In this document: in pieces, positions 38,289 to 48,295 of the stretch | Layout of the letters: the number at the start of each line of letters is the position of its first letter | Numbering within the stretch: the stretch's first letter is position 1 | Origin: Cycloclasticus sp. | GTDB taxonomy: Bacteria; Pseudomonadota; Gammaproteobacteria; Methylococcales; Cycloclasticaceae | Assembly: GCA_040743155.1 (NCBI GenBank) | Contig: JBFLJU010000001.1 | Span: 744,001 to 808,000, forward strand | Length of the DNA: 64,000 bases | Reading direction: 5' to 3' | Made by a program: the position numbers and the translations under genes | The notes under the pieces: model-generated | Seen by the model: only the letters and a program-made list of their open reading frames with translations | Database searches by the model: none | Told to the model about the DNA's origin: nothing

Positions 38289-40241
38289 ATGCAATTCGAG
38301 CCTTATCCAGACATCGTATGGCAGCCGACAGAAGAGTTACTTGCTAATTCGCAAATACAAAAGTTCATTAATGCCGCGGGCGTTAAGGACTATGATGAAT
38401 TACTGAGTAAATCTGACAATGACCCGGAGTGGTTTTGGAATGCAGCAATAAAGTTTCTTGATATCAAGTTTTATCAAGATTACGACAAAGTGGTAGACCT
38501 ATCGGGTGGTATTGAGTGGAGTCGATGGTGTGTAGGCGGCAAAACAAATGTAGCATTAAATTGTTTAGATAAGCACAAAGGGACAGATGTTTGGGATAAA
38601 ACCTTTATTCATCACGAGACTGAAGCGGGGTATAAAAACTCTTTAACGTATGCCGAACTTGATGCGAAAGTTTCTCAATTAACTGAAGGGTTGCGTTCTT
38701 TAGGGCTCAAAAAAGGTGATGCTGTCGGCCTTTATATGCCGATGATTCCAGAAGTTGCTATTGCATTTTTGGCCATTATTAAAATGGGTGGAGTTGTGAT
38801 TCCTCTCTTTTCCGGTTTCGGTCCAGAACCCATTATTGTGCGTTTAAATGATGGTGAAGCTAAAGCGGTTATAACCGTTGATGGCACCACAAGGCGGTCC
38901 AATGTGGTCAATTTAAAATCGACCATTGATACAGCACGCAAAAGTATTCCAAGTTTAAAACACGTTGTTGTTTATCAACACGTGGGCATGGAGAGCTGTA
39001 CAGAAGAGGGCGACGTTGATTGGTTGGCATTAACAAAAAATATGCCAACCATTAGTGATACAGAAGTCATGGACGCTGAAGATCCAATGATGCTTGTTTA
39101 TACATCGGGTACGACCGGAATGCCTAAAGGAACGGTGCAAACCCATTGCGGCTTTATGGTTAAAGCGATGTTTGATTTGCAGGTGATGTCAGAGTTGACG
39201 GAAGCTGATCGTTTACTGTGGATGAGCGATATGGGGTGGGTCGTTGGCCCGCTTGAAATTATGGGGGTAAGTTTTGTTGGTGCGACATTAATAATGGGGG
39301 AGGGTGCGCCTAATTACCCAGAACCTGGCCGAATTTGGCGGCTACTTGAAGAATATAAGGTTAGCTGGCTAGGCTTTGCACCGACTATTGCGCGTATATT
39401 TATGAGTCAACCGGAGGAAAGCATTAGCCAATATGATTTTTCTTCGCTAAAAGTTGTACTAACGACGGGTGAGCCTTGGAATCCAGATGCTTGGTTATGG
39501 TTTTTTGATAAAATCTGCAACAAGCGTGTGCCGATAATGAACTTAACTGGAGGGACAGAAATTGGTTGTGGGATTTTAGGTTGCACTATTGCTAGGCCAT
39601 TAAAACCGTGTTGTTTTAATACACAAATGCCTGCTATGGGCGCAGATATTATTGATGAGCAAGGTCTTTCTATAGAAGATGGAAAAGTCGGTGAGCTAGT
39701 GCTTCGCCATGCGTCTATAGGTTTAACACGTGGCTTGTGGAACAACCCTGAACGCTACTTAGATAGTTATTGGCGAACTATTCCAGGGCTATGGGTGCAT
39801 GGTGACTGGGCGGTAAAAGATGCTCATGGCATGTGGTACGTGTTGGGACGTTCTGATGACACGTTGAAGATTTCAGGAAAGCGCACCGGCCCAGCAGAAA
39901 TTGAAGGGCCATTATTAGCAACGGGGAAAATTGTAGAAGCAGCCGTTATTGGGGTGCCCGATGAAATTGGTGGCTCTGCGGTGGTCTGTGTTTGTGTACC
40001 TAAAGAAGGTTTTGTTGAAGACGAGCTACAACAAGAACTAATAGATGCAGTGGTCAATGAAATGGGGAAATCCTATAAGCCTAAACAAGTAGTTTTTGTT
40101 GAAGATTTACCAAAAACTCGGACCATGAAAATTATGCGCCGTGTTGTTAAGGCGCTTTTAGTAGGTGCAGAACCGGGCGATTTATCATCAATGGTCAATC
40201 CTGAGTCAATTGATTACATTAAACAAAAAAAGCTGAAATGA
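38289..40241 (+). CDS. AMP-forming acyl-CoA synthetase, probably acetoacetate--CoA ligase
   Basis: A 650-residue adenylate-forming ligase of the acetyl-CoA synthetase branch. The N-terminal lid-like region has NVALNCLDKHKG, the phosphate loop is LVYTSGTTGMPKGTVQTH (about residues 273-290), then TGGTEIGCGILG, WVHGDWAV, and a C-terminal PKTRTMKIMRRVVKAL containing the catalytic lysine. Adjacent acetone carboxylase suggests that it activates acetoacetate to acetoacetyl-CoA, which thiolase would split to acetyl-CoA. A propionyl-CoA or other short-chain acid ligase is an alternative. It lies 127 bp after the carboxylase stop and beyond a terminator, so it probably has its own promoter or depends on read-through. 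Confidence 0.82.
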   Translation: MQFEPYPDIVWQPTEELLANSQIQKFINAAGVKDYDELLSKSDNDPEWFWNAAIKFLDIKFYQDYDKVVDLSGGIEWSRWCVGGKTNVALNCLDKHKGTDVWDKTFIHHETEAGYKNSLTYAELDAKVSQLTEGLRSLGLKKGDAVGLYMPMIPEVAIAFLAIIKMGGVVIPLFSGFGPEPIIVRLNDGEAKAVITVDGTTRRSNVVNLKSTIDTARKSIPSLKHVVVYQHVGMESCTEEGDVDWLALTKNMPTISDTEVMDAEDPMMLVYTSGTTGMPKGTVQTHCGFMVKAMFDLQVMSELTEADRLLWMSDMGWVVGPLEIMGVSFVGATLIMGEGAPNYPEPGRIWRLLEEYKVSWLGFAPTIARIFMSQPEESISQYDFSSLKVVLTTGEPWNPDAWLWFFDKICNKRVPIMNLTGGTEIGCGILGCTIARPLKPCCFNTQMPAMGADIIDEQGLSIEDGKVGELVLRHASIGLTRGLWNNPERYLDSYWRTIPGLWVHGDWAVKDAHGMWYVLGRSDDTLKISGKRTGPAEIEGPLLATGKIVEAAVIGVPDEIGGSAVVCVCVPKEGFVEDELQQELIDAVVNEMGKSYKPKQVVFVEDLPKTRTMKIMRRVVKALLVGAEPGDLSSMVNPESIDYIKQKKLK

Positions 40242-40258
40242 TTTTTAGAAAACCGTCG

Positions 40259-40798
40259 TTATTGTCTAACAGGCCTTTTAGCTAATTTTCTTTGTAAGGT
40301 ACGGCGGTGCATATTAAGCTGTCTTGCAGCTTCTGAAATATTTCCATTGCACTCCAATAAAACTTTTTGCATATGCTCCCATTCCAAACGTTTAACGGAT
40401 AAAGGCTTATCCGACGGGAGGACTTCAGAATCGGCGTCTGTTTGCTCAAACGCAGCCAAGATTTCATCAGCATTTGCTGGTTTAGTAATGTATTGAATAG
40501 CGCCTAATTTAACGGCCTCTACTGCGGTTGCAATGCTGGCATAGCCTGTCAGCATGATGACCTTAGTATCCTGGTTTTTTTTCTTGAGATGTTTGATTAA
40601 ATGCAGGCCTGATCCTTGCTCTAACCGCAAATCCACTACGGCCATTTCGGGCTTAAATTCGTCAATTTTTTGGATGGCTTGATCTTCTGTATGCGCTGAC
40701 TGAACATCAAAGCCACGACGTTTAAATGCATCGCTCAATACGGAACAATACACTTCATCATCATCAATAATTAACATTCTTTTGTTGTTATTAGTCAT
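40259..40798 (-). CDS. regA: response regulator RegA/ActR/PrrA family
   Basis: The DNA-binding partner of RegB in a global redox two-component system. The ATG at 40798 starts MTNNNKRMLIIDDDEVYCSVLS; a TTG three codons upstream is possible. The receiver domain has IIDDDE, the phosphorylated Asp in MAVVDLRLEQGSG and the switch Lys in YITKPAN. The C-terminal Fis-like HTH is GNISEAARQLNMHRRTLQRKL, nearly identical to the invariant helix of RegA/ActR. It lies 15 bp after regB. Homologues control respiration, carbon fixation and dehydrogenases in response to quinone redox state. Confidence 0.93.
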   Translation of the reverse strand: MTNNNKRMLIIDDDEVYCSVLSDAFKRRGFDVQSAHTEDQAIQKIDEFKPEMAVVDLRLEQGSGLHLIKHLKKKNQDTKVIMLTGYASIATAVEAVKLGAIQYITKPANADEILAAFEQTDADSEVLPSDKPLSVKRLEWEHMQKVLLECNGNISEAARQLNMHRRTLQRKLAKRPVRQ

Positions 40799-40813
40799 GA
40801 AATCCAAAGTAAT

Positions 40814-42094
40814 TTAAGCTCTCAAGGGAAGTGAAATGCTGACGCGCATACCCTTCGGTTTGCGGTTTGCCCATTTAATATCGCCACCTAATTGCTCCAA
40901 GGTAGCTTTAGTGATGTAGATCCCTATTCCTAATCCTTCTTCTTTAGAACTCATCATATGTGTGCCCAACCTAGCTAACTGTGCGTCATCCATACCTTTT
41001 CCTTCATCTTCAATGACAAGGCTAACGCATTCTTCATTCCAGTTAATCGTTAGTTTTACATATGAAGGTGATGCTTGAGCCGCATTATCTAAAATGTTAA
41101 TAAGAGCACGTGTCAGCGTTAGGTTGGAAATGAGCTTTGGGGTAGCTCCTTTTCCATTGATCAGCTCAATTAGATTCACATCTAAATTTGAAATTCGCCA
41201 TTGATTAAGGACGTTGGTAATGTATTGATCAATGGCTAATAATTGCCCTGCATCATACTTCTCAGAAGTCGCTGTTTCAGTGATGCTAAAAAGTACATTT
41301 TTACAGCGTTTTATTTGCTCGCCAATGATAGATAATTTACTAATGGCTGATTGATTATCCGTTTGCTCAAGCTCGATTTTTAGCTCATGGGCTAGAACAT
41401 CCATCGTTCCTAATGGTGTTCCTAATTCATGTGCTGCTCCGGTCGCTAATGTGCCTAAAGCGACAAGGCGCTCATCTATAAATATGCGTTCCTTCATGTC
41501 AGATAATAATTTATTTCTTTTGCGCAGCGATTCAGCCATACCTGCTACAAAATAGGCTAATAAAAAAGTAGACAATACAAAACCAATCCACATGCCAATA
41601 ATATGGTCTGCAAAGTGCCCTCCCGCGCTTATTTCCATTGTGTGATCAAGGTGCACTAAGGGTCGATAAAAAAACACAAGCAAAGTATATGATGAAGAGG
41701 TGAGTAAGGCCATTAACCAAACATGCACGCGCGGTAGTAGGGTGGAGACAATAGTGTGTGGCACTAATAAAAACCAAACAAATGGGTTGGTTGCACCGCC
41801 AGTGAAATATAAAATAGCGGTCAATGCGACAACGTCAACAATCAACTGGATAAAGAAACTATTGTCGGTGATATTTGAGGGTTTTTTTAGTAAAAAAAGT
41901 GTAAACAAACTCCAAGTGATTAGAGTGATTAATATGATCGCCAACGGCTTAATGGGTAAAGCCATTTCCAGATAATAAATACTGACAATAATAGCGATCA
42001 ATTGCCCACTGATGTTGAGCGCCCTTAGCGACAATAAATGCTTTAAATTTTCACTGGGTGCGGAAGAGGTGGTCTTAGGAAGTAGGTTTATCAT
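40814..42094 (-). CDS. regB: redox sensor histidine kinase RegB/ActS/PrrB family
   Basis: A 426-residue membrane kinase. It has about six N-terminal helices with the quinone-binding motif GGATNPFVWFLLVPH (the GGXXNPF box, about residues 98-105). The phosphorylation site is LGTLATGAAHELGTPLGTMDVL, and a conserved cysteine is present in QIKRCKNVLF, as in RegB. The ATPase domain shows NILDNAAQAS, EDEGKGM and GLGIGIYITKATLEQLGG. It is co-transcribed with regA. Its position beside the ketone genes and one gene-block from sox suggests, but does not prove, redox control of these pathways. Confidence 0.93.
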   Translation of the reverse strand: MINLLPKTTSSAPSENLKHLLSLRALNISGQLIAIIVSIYYLEMALPIKPLAIILITLITWSLFTLFLLKKPSNITDNSFFIQLIVDVVALTAILYFTGGATNPFVWFLLVPHTIVSTLLPRVHVWLMALLTSSSYTLLVFFYRPLVHLDHTMEISAGGHFADHIIGMWIGFVLSTFLLAYFVAGMAESLRKRNKLLSDMKERIFIDERLVALGTLATGAAHELGTPLGTMDVLAHELKIELEQTDNQSAISKLSIIGEQIKRCKNVLFSITETATSEKYDAGQLLAIDQYITNVLNQWRISNLDVNLIELINGKGATPKLISNLTLTRALINILDNAAQASPSYVKLTINWNEECVSLVIEDEGKGMDDAQLARLGTHMMSSKEEGLGIGIYITKATLEQLGGDIKWANRKPKGMRVSISLPLRA

Positions 42095-42271
42095 CGATGC
42101 ATTATTAATAAGGCTAAAGCTACTTTAACAGCATACAATCATGACAACGAGCCCCTGCGTCAATTTGTCGCAAGCTAGGCTTGATTTTTTAATTATTTTG
42201 CGCATCACGACTAGTAAATTATTAATAACCTGCCATGATTTGTAAACACTCATATTTATAAAATAAAACCT

Positions 42272-42733
42272 ATGAATTCCAAGCAACAAGAGAGTAAGCA
42301 GTCTGTAACAGGTTTAGCCGATGCAGCGACTTTTGAAGAACAAACTAAACACTTACTTGAATTTAGCAAACGTACTAATGCAAAGGCAGTTATGCTGTTT
42401 ATTACGTTTGATTTACTCATTAGCGATATCAATACGCAACAAAGTGATCTTGCCTTAAAAGCGATTGCCGATCGTCTATTATCTAAGGCCCGTGATTCAG
42501 ACGTTTATGCGCATTTATATGATATGAATTTCGCGAATCTTACGATTGAAACCAGCGAAGACCACGTTTCTATACTGGTCGAAAAACTGAAAAATGAGTT
42601 GGCTGAACCGATTGTGTTAGAAGGCGGTTCCTCAATTAAACTAAATGCTGCGATCGGTATTGCAGAGTTTCCGCAACAAGGGGATTCCTATAAGGAACTC
42701 CTCGATATAGCAAAAAAGGATGCCCTAAAGTAA
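42272..42733 (+). CDS. degenerate GGDEF-like small protein
   Basis: A 153-residue soluble protein resembling the latter part of a diguanylate cyclase domain: LALKAIADRLLSKARDSDVYAHLYDMNFANLTIE followed by IKLNAAIGIAEFPQQGDSYKELLDIAKKDALK, which mirrors the usual TASIGIA-FP-DG--ELL--AD-A. The catalytic site is lost: where RYGGDEF should be it reads HLYDMNF. It therefore should not make c-di-GMP, but it could bind a partner or a nucleotide. It is divergent from regB, with 177 bp between, and ends at the bidirectional terminator shared with icd. Confidence 0.65.
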   Translation: MNSKQQESKQSVTGLADAATFEEQTKHLLEFSKRTNAKAVMLFITFDLLISDINTQQSDLALKAIADRLLSKARDSDVYAHLYDMNFANLTIETSEDHVSILVEKLKNELAEPIVLEGGSSIKLNAAIGIAEFPQQGDSYKELLDIAKKDALK

Positions 42734-42793
42734 CGTTTTTTATGCCGTTATAAACAGTAAAAAACATACCAAAGAAATTAATAATAAAAAAAG

Positions 42794-42819
42794 CTGGTGC
42801 TTATTTAACTAAGCACCAG
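42794..42819. terminator. bidirectional terminator between the GGDEF-like gene and icd
   Basis: CTGGTGCTTA and TAAGCACCAG form a perfect 10-bp stem with a 6-nt loop between two convergent genes. An A-rich flank (AAAAAAAG) on the left gives a T-run for the reverse strand; the right flank has TTTAG. Confidence 0.85.
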
Positions 42820-42849
42820 GTTTAGTTTCGTAGCTATTTTCTTAATGAG

Positions 42850-45075
42850 CTAGGCTAATGTGGTAAGAGCCTCATTAAATAACGCTGAAGGTCTCATTAT
42901 GGCTGCTGTCTGTTCAAGATTTGGTTTGTAATAACCACCAATATCAACCGCATGCCATTGGGCGGTAGTTAAATCACTAACAATTTTTTCTTCGTTATCT
43001 GATAACGCTTTTGCTAATGGCTTGAAATAAGCTTGCAACTCTTCATTGTCAGTCTGCTCAGCCAGTGCTTGAGCCCAATATAGTGCAACATAAAAATGAC
43101 TGCCTCTGTTGTCAAGCTCACCTGTTTTACGTGAAGGGGATTTCCCTGTGTCTAATAACTTAGCAGTGGCTTCATCAAGTGTTTTTGCCAATATGCCGGC
43201 CTTTTCGTTGCCATCTGTTATTGCTGTGTGTTCTAACGATGCACAAAGTGCTAAAAACTCACCCAGTGAATCCCAGCGCAGGTGATTTTCTTCTAATAAC
43301 TGCTTAACGTGCTTTGGCGCGGAACCACCTGCGCCGGTTTCAAATAAACCGCCACCTGCCATTAACGGAACAATGGATAACATTTTGGCACTGGTGCCTA
43401 ATTCTAAAATTGGAAACAAATCAGTGAGGTAATCACGCAGGATATTACCGGTAACAGAAATCGTATCACTGCCACGTAAGATACGCTCCAAGGTGTAACG
43501 CATCGCTCTTGTTTGCGACATAATCCTAATATCAACACCGGTTAAATCGTGGTCTTGAAGATATGTATTAACTTTTTTGATGAGTTCATTTTCATGAGGG
43601 CGGTATTCATCTAACCAAAAAACAGCCGGTGTTTTTGATAGGCGTGCACGCGTTACTGCTAATTTCACCCAGTCTTGAATAGGTGCGTCTTTTACCTGAC
43701 ACATTCTCCAGATATCGCCTTCTTCAACATCCATTTCAAGCAAGATGTTTCCTTTGTCATCGACAATGCGTGTACTACCATCCGCCGTCATTTCAAATGT
43801 TTTGTCATGAGAGCCGTACTCTTCTGCTTTTTGTGCCATTAGGCCAACATTAGGGACTGTACCCATTGTTGTTGGGTCAAAGGCGCCATGAGTTTTACAG
43901 AAACTGATGATTTCTTGATATATCCTAGCGAACGTACTTTCCGGCATGACTGCTTTTGTATCATTCATTTTGCCGTCTGGACCCCACATCTTACCGCCTG
44001 CACGAATCATCGCCGGCATCGAAGCGTCAACAATCACCTCGTTAGGTGTATGTAGATTTGAGATACCTTTTGCAGAGTCAACCATGGCTAATTCAGGGCG
44101 CGTTTCATAACACGCATGCATGTCAGCTAGAATTTCATCTTTAACGGATGCAGGTAATTTCTCGATATGGTCATATACGCTGCTTAAGCCATCATTAGGG
44201 TTAACGCCTAACTCATCAAAAAGCTTACCGTGTTTTGCAAATAAATCTTTGTAATATATTTTAACCGCGTGGCCAAAAACAATAGGGTGCGATACTTTCA
44301 TCATGGTTGCTTTCACATGGAATGAGAAAATAACCCCAGTTTCTTTAGCGTCATTCAACTCTGCTTCAAGGTACTCACACAGTTGCTTCTTACTCATAAA
44401 CATACTGTCTATGATTTCACCCTTTAAAAGCGCTATGTTTTCCTTCAATACAGTGACATCACCATTTTTGGCAATAAATTCAATCTTTACATTGCAGTCT
44501 TTATCTAACGTTAAACTTTTCTCGCTGGAGTAAAAATCTCCTGACTGCATATGAGATACATGAGTTCTTGAAGCTTGGCTCCACTTACCCATTGAATGAG
44601 GGTTTTTCTTTGCGTATTCTTTTACCGCTTTCGGCGCACGACGGTCTGAATTGCCTTCGCGTAACACAGGGTTAACAGCACTGCCTAACGTTTTACCATA
44701 TCTTAACTGAAGCGCTTTTTCTTCATCGGTTTTAGGATCATCGGGGTAACTTGGAATATTAAAACCCTTCGACTGCAACTCAGCAATAGCATCTTTAAGC
44801 TGAGGAATGGAGGCACTAATATTGGGTAACTTGATAATATTAGTTTTTGGATCTTGGGTTAATTTTCCAAGTTCCGCTAGTGCGTCTGTTTTCTGCTGCT
44901 CAGTGGGTAAAATATCAGAAAATATTGCCAAGATTCGACTTGATAACGATATGTCGGCCAACTGCACGTCAATATCTGCAGCAGCGGCAAATGTTTTAAT
45001 TATTGGAAGGAGCGAACTCGTTGCTAGCAAGGGCGCTTCATCTGTTTGCGTATAGATAATTTTTGAACTCATCAA
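42850..45075 (-). CDS. icd: isocitrate dehydrogenase, NADP-dependent, monomeric type
   Basis: This enzyme oxidises isocitrate to 2-oxoglutarate in the TCA cycle. The 741-residue product is the monomeric class, unrelated in length to the 416-residue dimeric enzyme. Landmarks include [15 protein letters not shown] near the N terminus, [32 protein letters not shown]-like [32 protein letters not shown]-like [19 protein letters not shown], and the C-terminal [52 protein letters not shown]-type region (here [16 protein letters not shown]). It is a stand-alone gene with its own promoter region upstream of 45075. Confidence 0.96.
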   Translation of the reverse strand: MMSSKIIYTQTDEAPLLATSSLLPIIKTFAAAADIDVQLADISLSSRILAIFSDILPTEQQKTDALAELGKLTQDPKTNIIKLPNISASIPQLKDAIAELQSKGFNIPSYPDDPKTDEEKALQLRYGKTLGSAVNPVLREGNSDRRAPKAVKEYAKKNPHSMGKWSQASRTHVSHMQSGDFYSSEKSLTLDKDCNVKIEFIAKNGDVTVLKENIALLKGEIIDSMFMSKKQLCEYLEAELNDAKETGVIFSFHVKATMMKVSHPIVFGHAVKIYYKDLFAKHGKLFDELGVNPNDGLSSVYDHIEKLPASVKDEILADMHACYETRPELAMVDSAKGISNLHTPNEVIVDASMPAMIRAGGKMWGPDGKMNDTKAVMPESTFARIYQEIISFCKTHGAFDPTTMGTVPNVGLMAQKAEEYGSHDKTFEMTADGSTRIVDDKGNILLEMDVEEGDIWRMCQVKDAPIQDWVKLAVTRARLSKTPAVFWLDEYRPHENELIKKVNTYLQDHDLTGVDIRIMSQTRAMRYTLERILRGSDTISVTGNILRDYLTDLFPILELGTSAKMLSIVPLMAGGGLFETGAGGSAPKHVKQLLEENHLRWDSLGEFLALCASLEHTAITDGNEKAGILAKTLDEATAKLLDTGKSPSRKTGELDNRGSHFYVALYWAQALAEQTDNEELQAYFKPLAKALSDNEEKIVSDLTTAQWHAVDIGGYYKPNLEQTAAIMRPSALFNEALTTLA

Positions 45076-45360
45076 TGTCTTCCTTAGGACTCGTTAATTG
45101 ATTTATTTAAAGAGGGTCTTTCCAGCATCAGAAATAAGCGTTAAACGTTGTTATTCCGTCTATTAAATGCAAGGTTTCTTTGTAGCAAAATTGTACCGCA
45201 AAACATTAGCTACGTTTAATAAAGAATAAAGAAAAACAACAAAGCGCTTAGCTTTTTTTGATTTAACCGTGCTGACAAAAAATAAGCAGTTAATTCGAGA
45301 TTGTAAGTGATGGCGGAAGCTAAATTAATAGATAAAGAAGTAATGACTTAGCTCGGCGGT

Positions 45361-47109
45361 TTATAGAGTCATTCCCGGGTTATTAAAGACATTCTTTAAG
45401 TTAGGTGAATTGATGCTATTAATGCGGATCGTTTTTTTGTTGCGTAAGTAGTTTGCAACAACCTCCCATATTGGTTTACCCGGTGCCTTTGATCCAACTG
45501 TTGCCCAACCAGCTACTTTGTAATATTTATTAGGCTCAATTTTCTTGCCACTATCGAGGGTCATATTGCTAATTCGTTTGCCGGCGTTTGTAGTGGGGTC
45601 ACAGGTGTAATTCATACCCCCAACACGGACCATATCACCACCTTGTTGATAGAACGGGTCGGGGTGGAAGAGGTTATCTGCTACATCTTCTAAAATGGCC
45701 TTAATTTCAGTGCCGAGCATGTTGCGTGCATAGGTTTCAGGATAAGTAATACAGGTTTGGTCCATGACATGTTCAAAGGTAATAGCTTGGCCAGGAAGTA
45801 CGGTGGTGCCCCATCTAAAACCGGGTGAAAGGGATATTTCTGCATTTAATTCATGGCGAAGTGCATCACAGATCAATTGGTCAAACGTACCATTAAAGTT
45901 ACCACGGCGGTAAAGTAGGGACTCGCTCACGGCGAGTTCTTCGGTTAGTGTTGCCAGATAGGGTTTTCGAATTTCGTCAATTAAAGCGCTCATTTCGCTG
46001 TCAGCTTTAATGAAGTTTGAGAACACTGGGAGTAGGCGATATTCATAACCCTTTAGCGTTCCGTTATCTAAATTCAAATCAAGTACAGCAATGAATTTAC
46101 CGTTTGAACCGGCATTAGTAACAACTGTCACGCCGCTACTATTTTTTACGGTAACAGGAATGGGGACGCCATCATGTGTATGTCCGCCCAAAATAAAATC
46201 TATACCGCTAACAACGGACGCGAGTTTAAGGTCAACATCCATACCATTATGAGAAAGAAGAATAACGGCGGCTGGTTTTTCTTTTTCTTTAATATCGTCT
46301 ACAAGCTCTTGTAACGCCTGATTTTGGATGCCAAAGCTCCAATCAGGAATGAAACGTTTTGGGTTGGCCACGGGTGTGTATGGGAAAGCCTGCCCGATAA
46401 TGGCGATTCTATGGCCGTTTAATTCTTTAATACTGTAAGGTTTGAATACGTGCCCAGTGTCTTCGTCATGAGCTTGCTTGCCTTCAAATAAAGCTTCTTC
46501 TGTTAGTGTGATGTTTTGTGCTAAAAATTCGCCGTTAAAGTCATCGACATTCGACAAAACTTCTTCTTCTTGATAGGTGAATTCCCAGTGTCCGGTCATC
46601 ACGTCTATGCCTAATAAATTGGCTGCTTGAACCATATCTTTGCCGCGTGACCAGTAGGCCGTTGCTGAGCCTTGCCATGTGTCACCGCCGTCCAATAATA
46701 GGCTGTTGTTTTTTCCACCAGCAGACGCTCTGAGTGACTTTATGAGTGTGCTTAAATGCGCGAAACCACCGACTTTGCCGTATTCTCTGGCTGCAGAATT
46801 GAAGTTTAAATAAGTAAATGCATGTGCTTCAATAGAATTTTTATTTAGCTTGTTTTTGCTTAAAAAGGCGTCGCCAACAATATGTGGTGTGCGGCCTAAT
46901 GCATCATTTAACCCAATGTTGACATTAGGCTCTCTAAAATAAATAGGCTTAAGTTGTGCGTGACAGTCGGTTATATGGAGTAGCCGAACATCACCGCTTT
47001 GGGGAAGGTTGTAGTTGGGGAGACTGCTTGAAAGGGCTAAGCTTGTTTTAGGTAAGATGCCCGCGATAGCGCCAGCGCAGAGCAGGCGATTGAATTCTCT
47101 ACGATTCAT
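45361..47109 (-). CDS. soxB: thiosulfohydrolase SoxB
   Basis: SoxB hydrolyses the terminal sulfonate from SoxY-bound thiosulfate as sulfate in the periplasm. The 582-residue protein has a twin-arginine signal (NRREFNRLLCAGAIAG) and the 5'-nucleotidase/calcineurin-like fold: LLHITDCHAQLKPIYFREP, LLLDGGDTWQGSATAYWSRG, NGMDVDLKLASVVSGIDFILGGHTHDG for metal binding, and the C-terminal domain with VGGMNYTCDP. It is the last gene of the operon soxCDXYZAKB, 20 bp after soxK. The signature DGGDTWQGS with the full length identifies SoxB. Confidence 0.96.
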   Translation of the reverse strand: MNRREFNRLLCAGAIAGILPKTSLALSSSLPNYNLPQSGDVRLLHITDCHAQLKPIYFREPNVNIGLNDALGRTPHIVGDAFLSKNKLNKNSIEAHAFTYLNFNSAAREYGKVGGFAHLSTLIKSLRASAGGKNNSLLLDGGDTWQGSATAYWSRGKDMVQAANLLGIDVMTGHWEFTYQEEEVLSNVDDFNGEFLAQNITLTEEALFEGKQAHDEDTGHVFKPYSIKELNGHRIAIIGQAFPYTPVANPKRFIPDWSFGIQNQALQELVDDIKEKEKPAAVILLSHNGMDVDLKLASVVSGIDFILGGHTHDGVPIPVTVKNSSGVTVVTNAGSNGKFIAVLDLNLDNGTLKGYEYRLLPVFSNFIKADSEMSALIDEIRKPYLATLTEELAVSESLLYRRGNFNGTFDQLICDALRHELNAEISLSPGFRWGTTVLPGQAITFEHVMDQTCITYPETYARNMLGTEIKAILEDVADNLFHPDPFYQQGGDMVRVGGMNYTCDPTTNAGKRISNMTLDSGKKIEPNKYYKVAGWATVGSKAPGKPIWEVVANYLRNKKTIRINSINSPNLKNVFNNPGMTL

Positions 47110-47129
47110 TTATTCCCCCCCAAGGTAAA

Positions 47130-47441
47130 TTATTTCGGCAGATTATTTATCCAATTGTTTTTTTCGAATTCTGCCTGAATTAATGCCTGCTTTGATTGAG
47201 CAGATGCTTCATTTGCTAAGGCGATTGCGGTTTCAAAATCCTTGTTAGCAAGTGCCTGTTTTGCCTGTGCAACAAGTGGCTGTATCGTGTTCCATGCATG
47301 GCCAGCGGCGATGCTTTGTTGCCATAATTCGTTGGCTTGCTGTATGGCTATTTTTGCATGAGACTGTGTTGCGGATTGTGAAATAGTTGCAAAGCTGGCA
47401 AAGCTTAATAATAGGACAAATAACAGAGTTTTAGTGTTCAT
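47130..47441 (-). CDS. soxK: SoxXA-binding protein SoxK
   Basis: A 103-residue exported protein with a signal peptide (MNTKTLLFVLLLSFASFATISQSA) and a helical body: AWNTIQPLVAQAKQALANKDFETAIALANEASAQSKQALIQAEFE. The pattern of two amphipathic helices with alternating Ala/Lys and the location between soxA and soxB match SoxK (SAXB), which tightens the SoxXA cytochrome complex in type III systems. No haem motif is present. The family is short and variable, so the call rests partly on context. Confidence 0.72.
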   Translation of the reverse strand: MNTKTLLFVLLLSFASFATISQSATQSHAKIAIQQANELWQQSIAAGHAWNTIQPLVAQAKQALANKDFETAIALANEASAQSKQALIQAEFEKNNWINNLPK

Positions 47442-47453
47442 TGATTTGCTCGC

Positions 47454-48293
47454 TTACTTTCTAGATGCTGGACCGTTAACAGGTAGACCATTGCTCATAT
47501 AAGTTAAAAAATACTCCAAGTTTTTATAGGCATCACTTTGAGCGGCAAGTGGTTGCGCGCCCACCTGCTTATTGCATATATCAAATCGTCTGTGCATAGT
47601 GCCTAGGCTTGCCCATTTCATTCTATAAACAGGGAAGTGAGTGGGGTGGCCTAATGAAGGGCTTAATGTTTCTGAACGAGCTTTACGACCAACATTTTGT
47701 ATATGGCAGTTTGAACATGAAAAATTTAACTGCCCTCGTTTAGAATAATAATACTGTTTGCCTGCTTGGTAGGCTGTTAGTCCGTCTCCTTTGTTTGGAA
47801 TGATAATATTAATTAATGAACCCTCTGAGGTTGATGCCATATAAGCGGATATCCTTGCTAAATCACCTTTTTTATACGGCAGCGGGTCTTCTCCGTTGCT
47901 TGTCCGACATTCATTAATAGCCAGTTCCAATGTAATGACAGTATTACGTTCGGTATCAAATCGTGGGTAATTCTGACGAATATTAATGCCACCGTTTTCA
48001 AAGCAGCTGGCGTAGTTTTTACCATTGCTAAAGGGCGTATTAAAAAGTTCTTCGCCTATCTCAAGGTCGTCTTCGTAGGGCGGGAAGTCGTTCATGGCTT
48101 CCCATTGCTCACGGGCGTCCTGGTCAATCGAATAAACACCATTGGCAAAGTCTTCTAATGCAATACCTGGAAATTTTTGCATGTAAAATTTTTGAAAAGC
48201 TTTTTTATCTTCTTCGGGTGTGGCACTAACTATGCCTGCGCATGCAAATAGACAGGCAATGATTATTAGACTTAGACGTGTTCTCATGGTCAT
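47454..48293 (-). CDS. soxA: L-cysteine S-thiosulfotransferase subunit SoxA, single-haem
   Basis: SoxA with SoxX attaches thiosulfate to the SoxY cysteine. The 279-residue precursor has a signal peptide (LSLIIIACLFACAGIVSA). Only one haem site is visible, CSNCH (about residue 197), and the catalytic cysteine is in DICNKQVGAQP. The N-terminal haem position of diheme SoxA is replaced by SCFENGG, and CRTSNGEDPL follows, which fits the monoheme class where these cysteines form a disulfide. It lies directly after soxZ (2 bp) and before soxK. Confidence 0.94.
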   Translation of the reverse strand: MTMRTRLSLIIIACLFACAGIVSATPEEDKKAFQKFYMQKFPGIALEDFANGVYSIDQDAREQWEAMNDFPPYEDDLEIGEELFNTPFSNGKNYASCFENGGINIRQNYPRFDTERNTVITLELAINECRTSNGEDPLPYKKGDLARISAYMASTSEGSLINIIIPNKGDGLTAYQAGKQYYYSKRGQLNFSCSNCHIQNVGRKARSETLSPSLGHPTHFPVYRMKWASLGTMHRRFDICNKQVGAQPLAAQSDAYKNLEYFLTYMSNGLPVNGPASRK

Positions 48294-48295
48294 TA

